Assembly (NCBI GenBank): GCA_017542145.1
Contig: JAFXXQ010000023.1
Coordinates: forward strand, 186,001 to 250,000
Origin: Bacteroidaceae bacterium
Lineage (GTDB): Bacteria > Bacteroidota > Bacteroidia > Bacteroidales > Bacteroidaceae
Direction of reading: 5' to 3'
Length of the DNA stretch: 64,000 nucleotides
In this document: piece after piece, positions 8,123 to 15,536 of the stretch
Position numbering within the stretch: position 1 is the first letter of the stretch
Layout: the number at the start of each line of letters is the position of its first letter
The notes under the pieces: generated by a model
What the model was told of the DNA's origin: nothing
Seen by the model: the letters and a program-made list of their open reading frames with translations, nothing else
Databases searched by the model: none
Program-made: the position numbers and the translations under genes

Positions 8123-10027
8123 TTATCTCTTCTGCTGTTGCTGGAGGCGCTGCTGCTCCTGCTGCATGGCTTCGAGGCGTGCCATCATGCCCGACTTCTT
8201 GGGCGGGTTAGCCTGATTTTTCTTGTAGTTGGCCTCCAGCTGGGCAAGGAGCTTCGAATCGTCGGTGGTGCGCTTCATGATGAACATGATGATGATGCTC
8301 ATTAGCGACGAGATTAGGTAGTAGTAGTTCAGACCGCTGGAGTAACCGTTGAGGGTGAAGAGGAAGAGCACGGGCATGAGGTACATCGTCCACTTCAACA
8401 TCTTCTGCGAACTCTGGTCCTGTCCGGCGGTGGGTTGCATCTTCATGCTAATGATGGTGTTGAGAATGTTCACCACGCAGAAGAGGAGGCAGAAGATGGA
8501 GATATGGTCGCCGAAGAGAGGTATGCGTCCAGGCCACGAGAGGATGTCGTCATAGGCGCTGAGGTCGCTGGCCCAGAGGAAACGTTCCTGACGCAGCTCG
8601 ATGGCATTGGGGATGAAGAAGAACAGGGCCATCCAAACGGGCATCTGGATAATCATGGGCAAGCAGCCGCCCATAGGGCTGACGCCGTACTTCGAATAGA
8701 TCTGCATCTGCTCCTGCTGCATCTGCATGGAGTCTGCAGGGTCGGGGTACTTCTCCTTTATTTCGTCGAGATGAGGCTTGAGGGCGCGCATCTTGGCCGA
8801 CGACATGAACTGCTTACGGGTGAAAGGCAGGACAACCATTTTCACAATGAAGGTGAGCAACAGCAGCACGATGCCCATGTTCATGCCCCAGCGTGTGAGG
8901 AAGTCGAAGAGGGGTACGATGATGTAGCGGTTAACGAGGCGGACTACCGGCCAGCCCATATAGACGAGCTTGTCGAGCTGCAGGTTCTGACCATTGGTGG
9001 AGAGCTTACCGGCAGCCTTCAGCGTCTTAAAGTGGTTGGGTCCGATGTAGAACTGGAAGCGTGAGGGCTGGGCACCCGTGGGGTCGAAGGCTGTGCTCAT
9101 CTGCGACTCCAGGTACTTCATGTAGAAGTTGGGCACGGTGTCCGTGTCGGTGTAGCGGGTGCTGATGGGGTCGTTCTCGCGATAGACGGTGCTGCTGAGG
9201 CGGGCGTTTGTGAACGTCTGCTCAGCTGCGAGGACGGTGCTGAAGAACTGGTTCTTGTAGGCGACCCAATCGACGGAGGGGAACTCGACGACCTTGTTCT
9301 TCATCTCGCTGACGTGGCTGGGGTTGTGTCCTGTCTCACGGTAGGAGAGGTAGGTGTAGCGCTGCTCGAAGTTGTAGCCCTTTTCCTGATGGCGCATGCG
9401 CTGGCTGAGGCGGACGCCCATCTGGTTCATCTGCGAGGGGAAGAAGTTTTGCATGCCCGTAGCCTGTACGGTGAGGTAGAGGGTGTATTTGTCGGGCAGC
9501 AGACGGTAGGTGAAGTCCAGATATCCTGCCCCGTTGGTGTTGAGGCGGAGGACCAGCGTGCTGTCCGTATGGCTGACAGGCTGGAAAAAGCGGTCGGCGG
9601 TGTTGATGTTCTCCATCTTGCCGTCGAGCAGGAAGGCCGTCTTGCGGTCGTTCTTGTCGAAGAGAACGATGGGGTTGCCCTGCTGGTCGTTATAGTCGGC
9701 CAATGTAGCGCTGACGACAGCTGCGCCCTTGGTGCTGATGTCGACGCTGAGCTGGCTGTTGCGGAGCGTGAGAATCTGCTCCTCGCCTACAGCGGTGCCA
9801 TAAAGGGCGCTGGTGGTGTCGTTCATTTGTTCGACAAAACGAGCCTGCTCGGCTATGGCTTCGGCTGCGGCTTTTTCATTCTCGATTTTGCGCAGGCTAT
9901 CCTGAACGGCAGCAAGACGCTGCTGCTCAGCGAGTTTTTCTGCTGACGGTTTGTTGAGAAAGAAGAATCCCACCATCACGGCGAAGATGAGGATCCATCC
10001 GATGATTGAACTTTTTCTTGTATCCAT
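8123..10027 (-). CDS. yidC: Membrane protein insertase YidC
   Basis: YidC inserts and folds inner-membrane proteins, alone or with SecYEG. At 634 residues it has the long Gram-negative layout. The first transmembrane helix is at residues 7-25 (IIGWILIFAVMVGFFFL); a large periplasmic beta-rich P1 domain runs to about 350. The conserved five-helix Oxa1 core follows, with signature segments VLLLLTFIVKMVVLPFT, GGCLPMIIQMPVWMALFFFI and a final pair of helices near 540-600. The C-terminus is Gln- and Lys-rich (QQEQQRLQQQQKR), suited to ribosome contact. The gene is 51 bp downstream of the DUF1846 gene, a gap filled by an 8-bp tandem array. Confidence 0.96.
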   Translation of the reverse strand: MDTRKSSIIGWILIFAVMVGFFFLNKPSAEKLAEQQRLAAVQDSLRKIENEKAAAEAIAEQARFVEQMNDTTSALYGTAVGEEQILTLRNSQLSVDISTKGAAVVSATLADYNDQQGNPIVLFDKNDRKTAFLLDGKMENINTADRFFQPVSHTDSTLVLRLNTNGAGYLDFTYRLLPDKYTLYLTVQATGMQNFFPSQMNQMGVRLSQRMRHQEKGYNFEQRYTYLSYRETGHNPSHVSEMKNKVVEFPSVDWVAYKNQFFSTVLAAEQTFTNARLSSTVYRENDPISTRYTDTDTVPNFYMKYLESQMSTAFDPTGAQPSRFQFYIGPNHFKTLKAAGKLSTNGQNLQLDKLVYMGWPVVRLVNRYIIVPLFDFLTRWGMNMGIVLLLLTFIVKMVVLPFTRKQFMSSAKMRALKPHLDEIKEKYPDPADSMQMQQEQMQIYSKYGVSPMGGCLPMIIQMPVWMALFFFIPNAIELRQERFLWASDLSAYDDILSWPGRIPLFGDHISIFCLLFCVVNILNTIISMKMQPTAGQDQSSQKMLKWTMYLMPVLFLFTLNGYSSGLNYYYLISSLMSIIIMFIMKRTTDDSKLLAQLEANYKKNQANPPKKSGMMARLEAMQQEQQRLQQQQKR

Positions 10028-10037
10028 TTTATACTTG

Positions 10038-10074
10038 TTGACTTGTTGTCTTATTGACCCGTTGACCTGTTGAC
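10038..10074. repeat. 8-bp tandem array (TTGAC)
   Basis: TTGAC or TTGTC begins at 10038, 10046, 10054, 10062 and 10070, an exact 8-bp step. It fills the gap between the DUF1846 gene and yidC and resembles the GTCAAACC arrays near 4.9-5.2 kb in unit length and TTGAC core. Confidence 0.85.
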
Positions 10075-10078
10075 CCGT

Positions 10079-11542
10079 TTAATTCTTCTTCACCGGTTCT
10101 GTAGTCAGGCCAATGCCGAGTTTCTTGAATATCTTACGGTCTACCTCGCTGACCATGACGGTGACATGCACTTGGCATCCGTTGAGCAAAGGCAAGCATC
10201 CTAAGGCGCGGCGGCAGTTGTCGTCGTGGAGGCTGAGGATGGAGAGCGCCACGAGCACCTCGTCGGTGTGTAGACGGGGATTGCGCCCGTGCAGATAGTT
10301 CACCTTGGTGTCCTGAATGGGCTCTATCATCTCCTGCGGAATGAGTTTCACGTCGTGGTCGATGCCTGCCAGATGCTTGGTGGCATTAAGGATGAGGGCG
10401 GCGCAGGGGCCCAGCAGGGCGCTGGTCTCGGCTGTAATGAGGGTTCCGTCTTCCAGCTCAATGGCAGCAGAGGGAACGCCTGAACGCTCCTTCCGCTCGC
10501 GGGCAGCCACGACAGGCTTGCGATCATCGATGCTGATCTTGGCTTGCTTCATCAGCAGGACAATCTTGTTGACTTCACTCTCCGTGCCGTTGCTGTCAGC
10601 CAAACGGCAGAGGGCGGTGTAGTAGCGTCGGATAATTTCAGCATAGGACGCATCGCAGCATATGGCATCGTTGGAGATGCAGTTGCCCACCATATTGACG
10701 CCCATATCCGTAGGCGACTTGTAGGGACTCTCGCCGTAGATAGCCTCGAATATGGCATTCAGCACAGGGAATATCTCAATATCGCGGTTGTAGTTGACGG
10801 TGGTCTCGCCATAAGCCTCCAGATGGAACGGGTCGATCATGTTCACGTCGTTCAGGTCGGCTGTGGCAGCTTCGTAGGCGATGTTGACGGGGTGCTTGAG
10901 GGGCAGATTCCAAACGGGGAAGGTCTCGAACTTGGCATAGCCGGCCTTGATGCCGCGCTTGTGTTCCTGATAGAGTTGGCTGAGGCAGACGGCCATCTTG
11001 CCGCTGCCTGGGCCGGGGGCCGTCACAACGACCAGCGGGCGGGTGGTCTCCACATAGTCGTTCTTGCCGAAGCCTTCGTCGGAGTCGATAAGGTCGATGT
11101 TGGTAGGGTAACCCTCGATGATATAATGGTAATATACCTTGATGCCAATCCTCTCGAGCCGGGCCCGGAAGGAGGCTGCGCTGCCTTGTCCGTTGTAATG
11201 GGTGATGACAACGGCGCTTACCAGCAGCCCGCGGCTGATGAACTCGTCGCGCAGCCGGAGCACATCGACATCGTAGGTGATGCCGAGGTCGTTGCGCACC
11301 TTGTTCTCCTCAATGTCAACGGCACTGATGACAATGATGATTTCGGCGTCGTCGCGCAGTTGCATCAGCATGCGCAGCTTGCTGTCGGGCTGGAAACCGG
11401 GCAGGACGCGGCTGGCATGATAGTCGTCGAACAACTTTCCGCCAAACTCCATGTAGAGTTTGTTTCCGAACTGGGAGATTCGCTCCTTGATGTGTTCCGA
11501 CTGGATGCGGAGGTACTTTTCATTGTCAAATCCGAGCTTCAT
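10079..11542 (-). CDS. DUF1846 family protein
   Basis: A 487-residue member of the DUF1846 family, conserved in many anaerobes and without a settled function. The ATG at 11542 (MKLGFDNEKYLRIQSEHIKE) matches the usual family N-terminus; longer upstream frames run through the promoter. Residues about 170-190 contain APGPGSGKMAVCLSQ, a P-loop-like Gly-rich turn, suggesting nucleotide binding. There is no signal peptide or membrane segment, so it is cytoplasmic. It heads the leftward run with yidC and GH20 and is divergent from the DUF3078 gene, with back-to-back promoters between them. Confidence 0.85.
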   Translation of the reverse strand: MKLGFDNEKYLRIQSEHIKERISQFGNKLYMEFGGKLFDDYHASRVLPGFQPDSKLRMLMQLRDDAEIIIVISAVDIEENKVRNDLGITYDVDVLRLRDEFISRGLLVSAVVITHYNGQGSAASFRARLERIGIKVYYHYIIEGYPTNIDLIDSDEGFGKNDYVETTRPLVVVTAPGPGSGKMAVCLSQLYQEHKRGIKAGYAKFETFPVWNLPLKHPVNIAYEAATADLNDVNMIDPFHLEAYGETTVNYNRDIEIFPVLNAIFEAIYGESPYKSPTDMGVNMVGNCISNDAICCDASYAEIIRRYYTALCRLADSNGTESEVNKIVLLMKQAKISIDDRKPVVAARERKERSGVPSAAIELEDGTLITAETSALLGPCAALILNATKHLAGIDHDVKLIPQEMIEPIQDTKVNYLHGRNPRLHTDEVLVALSILSLHDDNCRRALGCLPLLNGCQVHVTVMVSEVDRKIFKKLGIGLTTEPVKKN

Positions 11543-11568
11543 AGGGGACCTTTTTTGATTACAAGCCG

Positions 11569-11576
11569 CAAAGGTA
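11569..11576 (-). promoter_or_regulatory. -7 element of the DUF1846-yidC-GH20 run
   Basis: The minus strand reads TACCTTTG, about 27 bp upstream of the DUF1846 start. Confidence 0.6.
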
Positions 11577-11594
11577 GTACTTTTTTCGCCAATT

Positions 11595-11628
11595 TTTGCA
11601 GGGTAAAAGATTTTTTTTACTACTTTTG
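11595..11628 (+). promoter_or_regulatory. Promoter of DUF3078-ettA
   Basis: TTTG at 11595-11598 and TACTTTTG at 11621-11628 with a 22-bp spacer lie about 70 bp upstream of the DUF3078 start, divergent from the promoter above. Confidence 0.55.
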
Positions 11629-11699
11629 CGCTCAGAAATATCATTTCATCCTCCAAAAACCATAAGCCCCTTTATCGCACATAATAAATAATAAGGTAT

Positions 11700-13184
11700 A
11701 TGAAAAAGCAAATTCTTCTCACTCTGATGTTCGGTTTGGTGACGTTGTTGCCTCTTTCGGCATCAGCGTCTCCCACAGACGACGACACTCGTGTCGGAGG
11801 TTCATTGGCTACGGACTCTGCGTTGATAGATGCTATCTCAGCCCTGCGTGCAGATGTCGGCAAGAAGCTGACGCAGGATTCTTTTCTTGTGGCGAAGTAC
11901 AACCTGATAGTCTCACGCCTGATTGAAACCCATCGCCTTCCGCCACCCGACTCCATTCCTGACGTGGAAGACATCAACCCCATCCTCTTCCGCCTTATTG
12001 CCCCTCCCACGCTTTACACATCGCCGATGAAGCAGGCATTGGCATTGGAAGGTGACTCGACGGCTGTGGACAATACCTTGCCTGCCGAGAGCAATCTGCC
12101 TGGAACCAAGGACCTGGAGCTGCTGGATGAGCTCGATCATCTGCTGCTGCTTTCCTATCTGAAGAATCCTGAAAAAGTGAAGCAGACCGAAGCGCGCCTG
12201 ATGGAAAACGCCAGCGTCTCTGAAGAGACGATGAAGAAATCGGCAGACAATGCTGCTCTGAACGTTCCTACGGGCGAAGCCGCTTTAGCACCTGTCGCAG
12301 CAACCAATACCGATATGGTTGTCAAGAAACCTAACTTCTGGAAAACAGGCGGTAACCTTTCTAACCAATGGGCCGAGAACTATTTCTCGTCGAACTGGTA
12401 TCAGGGCGGAACGTCCAACCTTACCATCCTTTCGCTCCTGACACTTGACGCCAACTACAACGACAAGCAGAAGGTGACGTGGAACAACCGCCTGGAGGCA
12501 AAGGTAGGCTTCTATATGAACAACTTCTATAAATCCGAGGAAGAGGGACGTACGAAGATTCAGTCCAATACTGACCTGCTACGTTTTACCTCAACGCTCA
12601 AGCTAAAGGCTATCCGGAACTGGAACTATTCGGCACAGTTCATGGCCTACACGCAGATGATGAACATGTACAATAACGATGAGACGCTGAAATCGACCTT
12701 CCTTTCTCCCTCCTACGGGCAGTTTTCGTTGGGTATGGATTGGGCCAAGACTTTCAAGAAAGGTAGCCTGGCCATCAACATTGGTGCCATCACCTACAAC
12801 TTCCGCTACGTCATGAACGACACCGTGTTGCTGAAGAGCGGCTATATCCCCAAGGAACAACGTAAAGGGGAAGCCGAAGCCTCCTTCCACCATTTCTATC
12901 GCGACTACGGTACGAAGGTGACGATTGATTTCAACTATCCCTTCACGAAGAGTATTTCGTACAAGACGCGTTTCTTCTACTATACGCCGTTTAATGCCGG
13001 TAATTCAGGTCATCATTATGTGCAGACTGAGTGGGAAAACACGTTTAATTTCCAAGTCAGCAAATACTTGTCTGCGACGCTCTTCTTCCATGCTCGATTC
13101 GACGACAGCCGCAAGCCTGACGAGAAACTCAAATACTTTATGTTTAAGGAATATCTGACCCTTGGCTTCAATTATTCCTGGTAA
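11700..13184 (+). CDS. DUF3078 outer-membrane-associated protein
   Basis: A 494-residue exported protein of the Bacteroidetes DUF3078 family, function unknown. It begins with a signal peptide (MKKQILLTLMFGLVTLLPLS, cleavage near ASA). The first 200 residues are polar and partly helical; from NQWAENYFSSNWYQGG onward it has alternating aromatic strands typical of an outer-membrane beta-barrel, closing with FKEYLTLGFNYSW, whose terminal Trp suits BAM recognition. It is followed after 35 bp by ettA and probably shares its transcript, although no functional link is obvious. Confidence 0.8.
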   Translation: MKKQILLTLMFGLVTLLPLSASASPTDDDTRVGGSLATDSALIDAISALRADVGKKLTQDSFLVAKYNLIVSRLIETHRLPPPDSIPDVEDINPILFRLIAPPTLYTSPMKQALALEGDSTAVDNTLPAESNLPGTKDLELLDELDHLLLLSYLKNPEKVKQTEARLMENASVSEETMKKSADNAALNVPTGEAALAPVAATNTDMVVKKPNFWKTGGNLSNQWAENYFSSNWYQGGTSNLTILSLLTLDANYNDKQKVTWNNRLEAKVGFYMNNFYKSEEEGRTKIQSNTDLLRFTSTLKLKAIRNWNYSAQFMAYTQMMNMYNNDETLKSTFLSPSYGQFSLGMDWAKTFKKGSLAINIGAITYNFRYVMNDTVLLKSGYIPKEQRKGEAEASFHHFYRDYGTKVTIDFNYPFTKSISYKTRFFYYTPFNAGNSGHHYVQTEWENTFNFQVSKYLSATLFFHARFDDSRKPDEKLKYFMFKEYLTLGFNYSW

Positions 13185-13219
13185 TACTCATTTCTCATTC
13201 CTAATTCCAGTATTATCCC

Positions 13220-14917
13220 ATGCCCGCTCCAACCGACGACAAGAAAATCATCTTCAGCATGGTAGGTGTCTCCAAGACCTACCCGGGAAGCAACAAAACT
13301 ATCCTCAAGGACATTTACCTCAGTTTCTTCTATGGGGCAAAAATCGGCATTATTGGTCTCAATGGTGCTGGCAAGTCCACATTGATGAAGATAATCGCAG
13401 GATTGGAAAAGAGCTACCAAGGCCAGGTGGTGTTCTCGCCTGGCTATAGCGTGGGCTACCTGCCACAAGACCCTCAGCTCGACCCCTCGAAGACGGTAAA
13501 GGAGGTAGTCATGGAAGGCGTGAAACCTGTGGTGGATGCGCTGACTGAATATGAGGAGATTAATCAGAAATTCGGTCTGCCGGAATACTACGAGGACAGC
13601 GACAAGATGGAGCAGCTCTTTGCCCGTCAGGCTGAGTTGCAGGACGTTATTGATGCAACGGATGCCTGGAATCTTGACAGCCGACTGGAGCGGGCTATGG
13701 ATGCACTTCGTTGTCCGCCTGACGACCAGCCTGTTACTACACTTTCAGGAGGCGAACGGCGTCGCGTGGCCTTGTGTCGCCTGCTGCTTCAGAAACCTGA
13801 TGTCCTGCTCCTCGACGAGCCTACCAACCACCTCGATGCAGAGAGCATCGATTGGCTTGAACAGCATCTTCAGCAGTACGAGGGTACGGTCATTGCTGTG
13901 ACTCACGACCGTTATTTCCTTGATCATGTGGCTGGTTGGATTCTGGAACTCGATCGTGGTGAGGGCATTCCCTGGAAAGGCAATTACTCTTCGTGGCTGG
14001 AGCAGAAGACACAGCGTCTGGCGATAGAGGAAAAGCAGGCGTCCAAGCGTCGCAAGACGTTGGAGCGTGAATTGGAGTGGGTCCACATGGCGCCTAAGGC
14101 ACGTCAGGCCAAGGGCAAGGCCCGTCTGAATTCTTACGATAAGATGATTAACGAGGAGCAGAAGGAACGCGAGGAAAAACTGGAGATTTTCATTCCCAAT
14201 GGCCCTCGCCTTGGGCACAAGGTTATCGAGGCACATGGCGTCCGCAAAGCATTCGGCGATAAGCTTCTCTATGAGGGGCTTGACTTCACGCTTCCTCCTA
14301 ACGGCATAGTCGGCGTTATTGGTCCTAACGGGGCTGGAAAGACGACGCTTTTCCGTCTTATCATGGGACTTGAAACGCCTGATGCCGGCTCCTTCGAAGT
14401 AGGGGAGACGGTGAAGCTAGCCTATGTGGATCAGCAGCATAAGGATATAGACCCTGCGAAAACGGTTTACCAAGTAGTCAGCCAAGGTAACGAAACCTTC
14501 CGTATGGGAGGACGTGAAGTGAATGCCCGTGCTTGGCTTAGTCGCTTCAATTTCAGCGGCTCCGATCAGGAAAAACGTTGTGCCGTCCTCTCTGGAGGTG
14601 AACGTAACCGCCTGCAATTGGCTTTGGCGCTCAAGCAAGAGGGCAACGTCCTGCTTCTCGACGAACCTACCAACGATATTGACGTCAACACCCTTCGTGC
14701 CCTTGAGGAGGGCTTGGAGAACTTTGCCGGCTGTGCCGTAGTTATCAGTCACGACAGATGGTTCCTCGACCGCATTTGCACCCATATCCTTGCCTTCGAA
14801 GGCGACAGCCGAGTGTTCTTCTTTGAGGGAACCTACAGCGAATACGAAGAGAACAAACTCCGTCGCCTCGGATACGAGGAACCGAAGCGTATCCGCTATC
14901 GTAAGCTGGAGAGCTGA
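13220..14917 (+). CDS. ettA: Energy-dependent translational throttle protein EttA (ABC-F)
   Basis: Cytoplasmic ABC-F ATPase that binds the ribosomal E site and regulates entry into elongation according to energy state. At 565 residues it has two ATPase cassettes and no membrane part. Cassette 1 has Walker A GLNGAGKST, signature LSGGERRRVALC and Walker B VLLLDEPTNHLD; cassette 2 has GPNGAGKTT, LSGGERNRLQLA and VLLLDEPTNDID. The inter-domain linker (about 240-320, LERELEWVHMAPKARQAKGK) is the P-site tRNA interaction motif. The length and the linker sequence favour EttA over Uup or antibiotic-resistance ABC-F proteins. Confidence 0.95.
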   Translation: MPAPTDDKKIIFSMVGVSKTYPGSNKTILKDIYLSFFYGAKIGIIGLNGAGKSTLMKIIAGLEKSYQGQVVFSPGYSVGYLPQDPQLDPSKTVKEVVMEGVKPVVDALTEYEEINQKFGLPEYYEDSDKMEQLFARQAELQDVIDATDAWNLDSRLERAMDALRCPPDDQPVTTLSGGERRRVALCRLLLQKPDVLLLDEPTNHLDAESIDWLEQHLQQYEGTVIAVTHDRYFLDHVAGWILELDRGEGIPWKGNYSSWLEQKTQRLAIEEKQASKRRKTLERELEWVHMAPKARQAKGKARLNSYDKMINEEQKEREEKLEIFIPNGPRLGHKVIEAHGVRKAFGDKLLYEGLDFTLPPNGIVGVIGPNGAGKTTLFRLIMGLETPDAGSFEVGETVKLAYVDQQHKDIDPAKTVYQVVSQGNETFRMGGREVNARAWLSRFNFSGSDQEKRCAVLSGGERNRLQLALALKQEGNVLLLDEPTNDIDVNTLRALEEGLENFAGCAVVISHDRWFLDRICTHILAFEGDSRVFFFEGTYSEYEENKLRRLGYEEPKRIRYRKLES

Positions 14918-14960
14918 TAACCTCATTCCCGTGCGATTCAATCGTTGATTTCAGGCTGTT

Positions 14961-15050
14961 GAACTCCCATAAATATTCCAGGCGAATAATCCCACAGCCC
15001 CTTGGAATAATTTCGTAGCCCCTTGGAATAAAATCGTAGAGTAGGCGAAT
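14961..15050. repeat. 21-bp-period array, locus 2
   Basis: Units begin GAA at 14961, 14984, 15005, 15026 and 15047 (steps 23, 21, 21, 21). On the minus strand the unit reads TATTCCAAGGGGCTACGAAAT, one base per position different from units at 25988 and 60055. It lies between ettA and the structured RNA. Confidence 0.75.
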
Positions 15051-15120
15051 CTTTGAGAGTCTTCCTTTGCCATTGTGAACGGCCCGTGAATCCCTTCTGG
15101 GGGCGTTGTTCGTATTGCAA

Positions 15121-15333
15121 AGAAAAAGGCCGTGTCTGGTTGATGCGATGAAACTCCGAAGTACAGGATTTGAGTGCTCTCCCTCCTTTGTAATCCACCG
15201 ACTCAAGGTTACCATGCGTAGTATCCGCAGACTTGCGCAGGCGTGGCCCGCCATTGGATGGGTGAAGCTACCTCGGTGTTTAGATTGATTTGATGAGTTT
15301 CCCAGTCACACCGACACGGCCTCCGTATTATTT
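15121..15333 (-). ncRNA. Candidate structured RNA of about 210 nt, 6S-like architecture
   Basis: The gap between ettA and the export gene lacks a convincing protein frame but has a complete RNA-gene layout on the minus strand. A promoter match (15340-15371) is followed by a transcript whose ends pair perfectly: AGGCCGTGTC (15322-15313) with GACACGGCCT (15136-15127). The 3' arm leads straight into TTTTTCT. Inside are nested stems GAAACTC/GAGTTTC (15301-15295 with 15156-15150) and CACCGA/TCGGTG (15278-15273 with 15201-15196), and an apical GGCG/CGCC hairpin (15252-15240). All nest into one rod with internal loops, as in 6S RNA, and the size fits. I saw no sequence match to RNase P, tmRNA or SRP RNA. 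The 6S assignment is inference. Confidence 0.55.
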
Positions 15334-15339
15334 CTGTTG

Positions 15340-15371
15340 CGAAGATAGATGTTTTCTTCAAATCTACCAAA
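15340..15371 (-). promoter_or_regulatory. Promoter of the candidate structured RNA
   Basis: The minus strand reads TTTG (15371-15368), 20 bp, TATCTTCG (15347-15340); one mismatch to TAnnTTTG. Predicted transcription start is near 15333. Confidence 0.5.
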
Positions 15372-15462
15372 TATTTTGCGCTGAAAAAATCGATACAACG
15401 AGAAAAAAACACATTTTATCTTTTTTTTATCTAATTTTTTTTCGAGTGTGGAATAAAAACAC

Positions 15463-15470
15463 TACCTTTG
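15463..15470 (+). promoter_or_regulatory. -7 element of the export gene
   Basis: TACCTTTG lies 67 bp upstream of the ATG at 15537, divergent from the RNA promoter. Confidence 0.6.
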
Positions 15471-15536
15471 CCAAAATTTTTATATAACAGTTTTATTTCA
15501 TTTATTGAATTGTAAATAAGATATTAAGTTTATAAG

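Noticed and set aside
14938..15198. 86-codon minus-strand frame containing a YSKGLRN-YSKGLWD heptapeptide repeat
   Set aside because: The repeat is the 21-bp array translated; the frame runs through the terminator of the structured RNA and has no promoter or homology I recognise.
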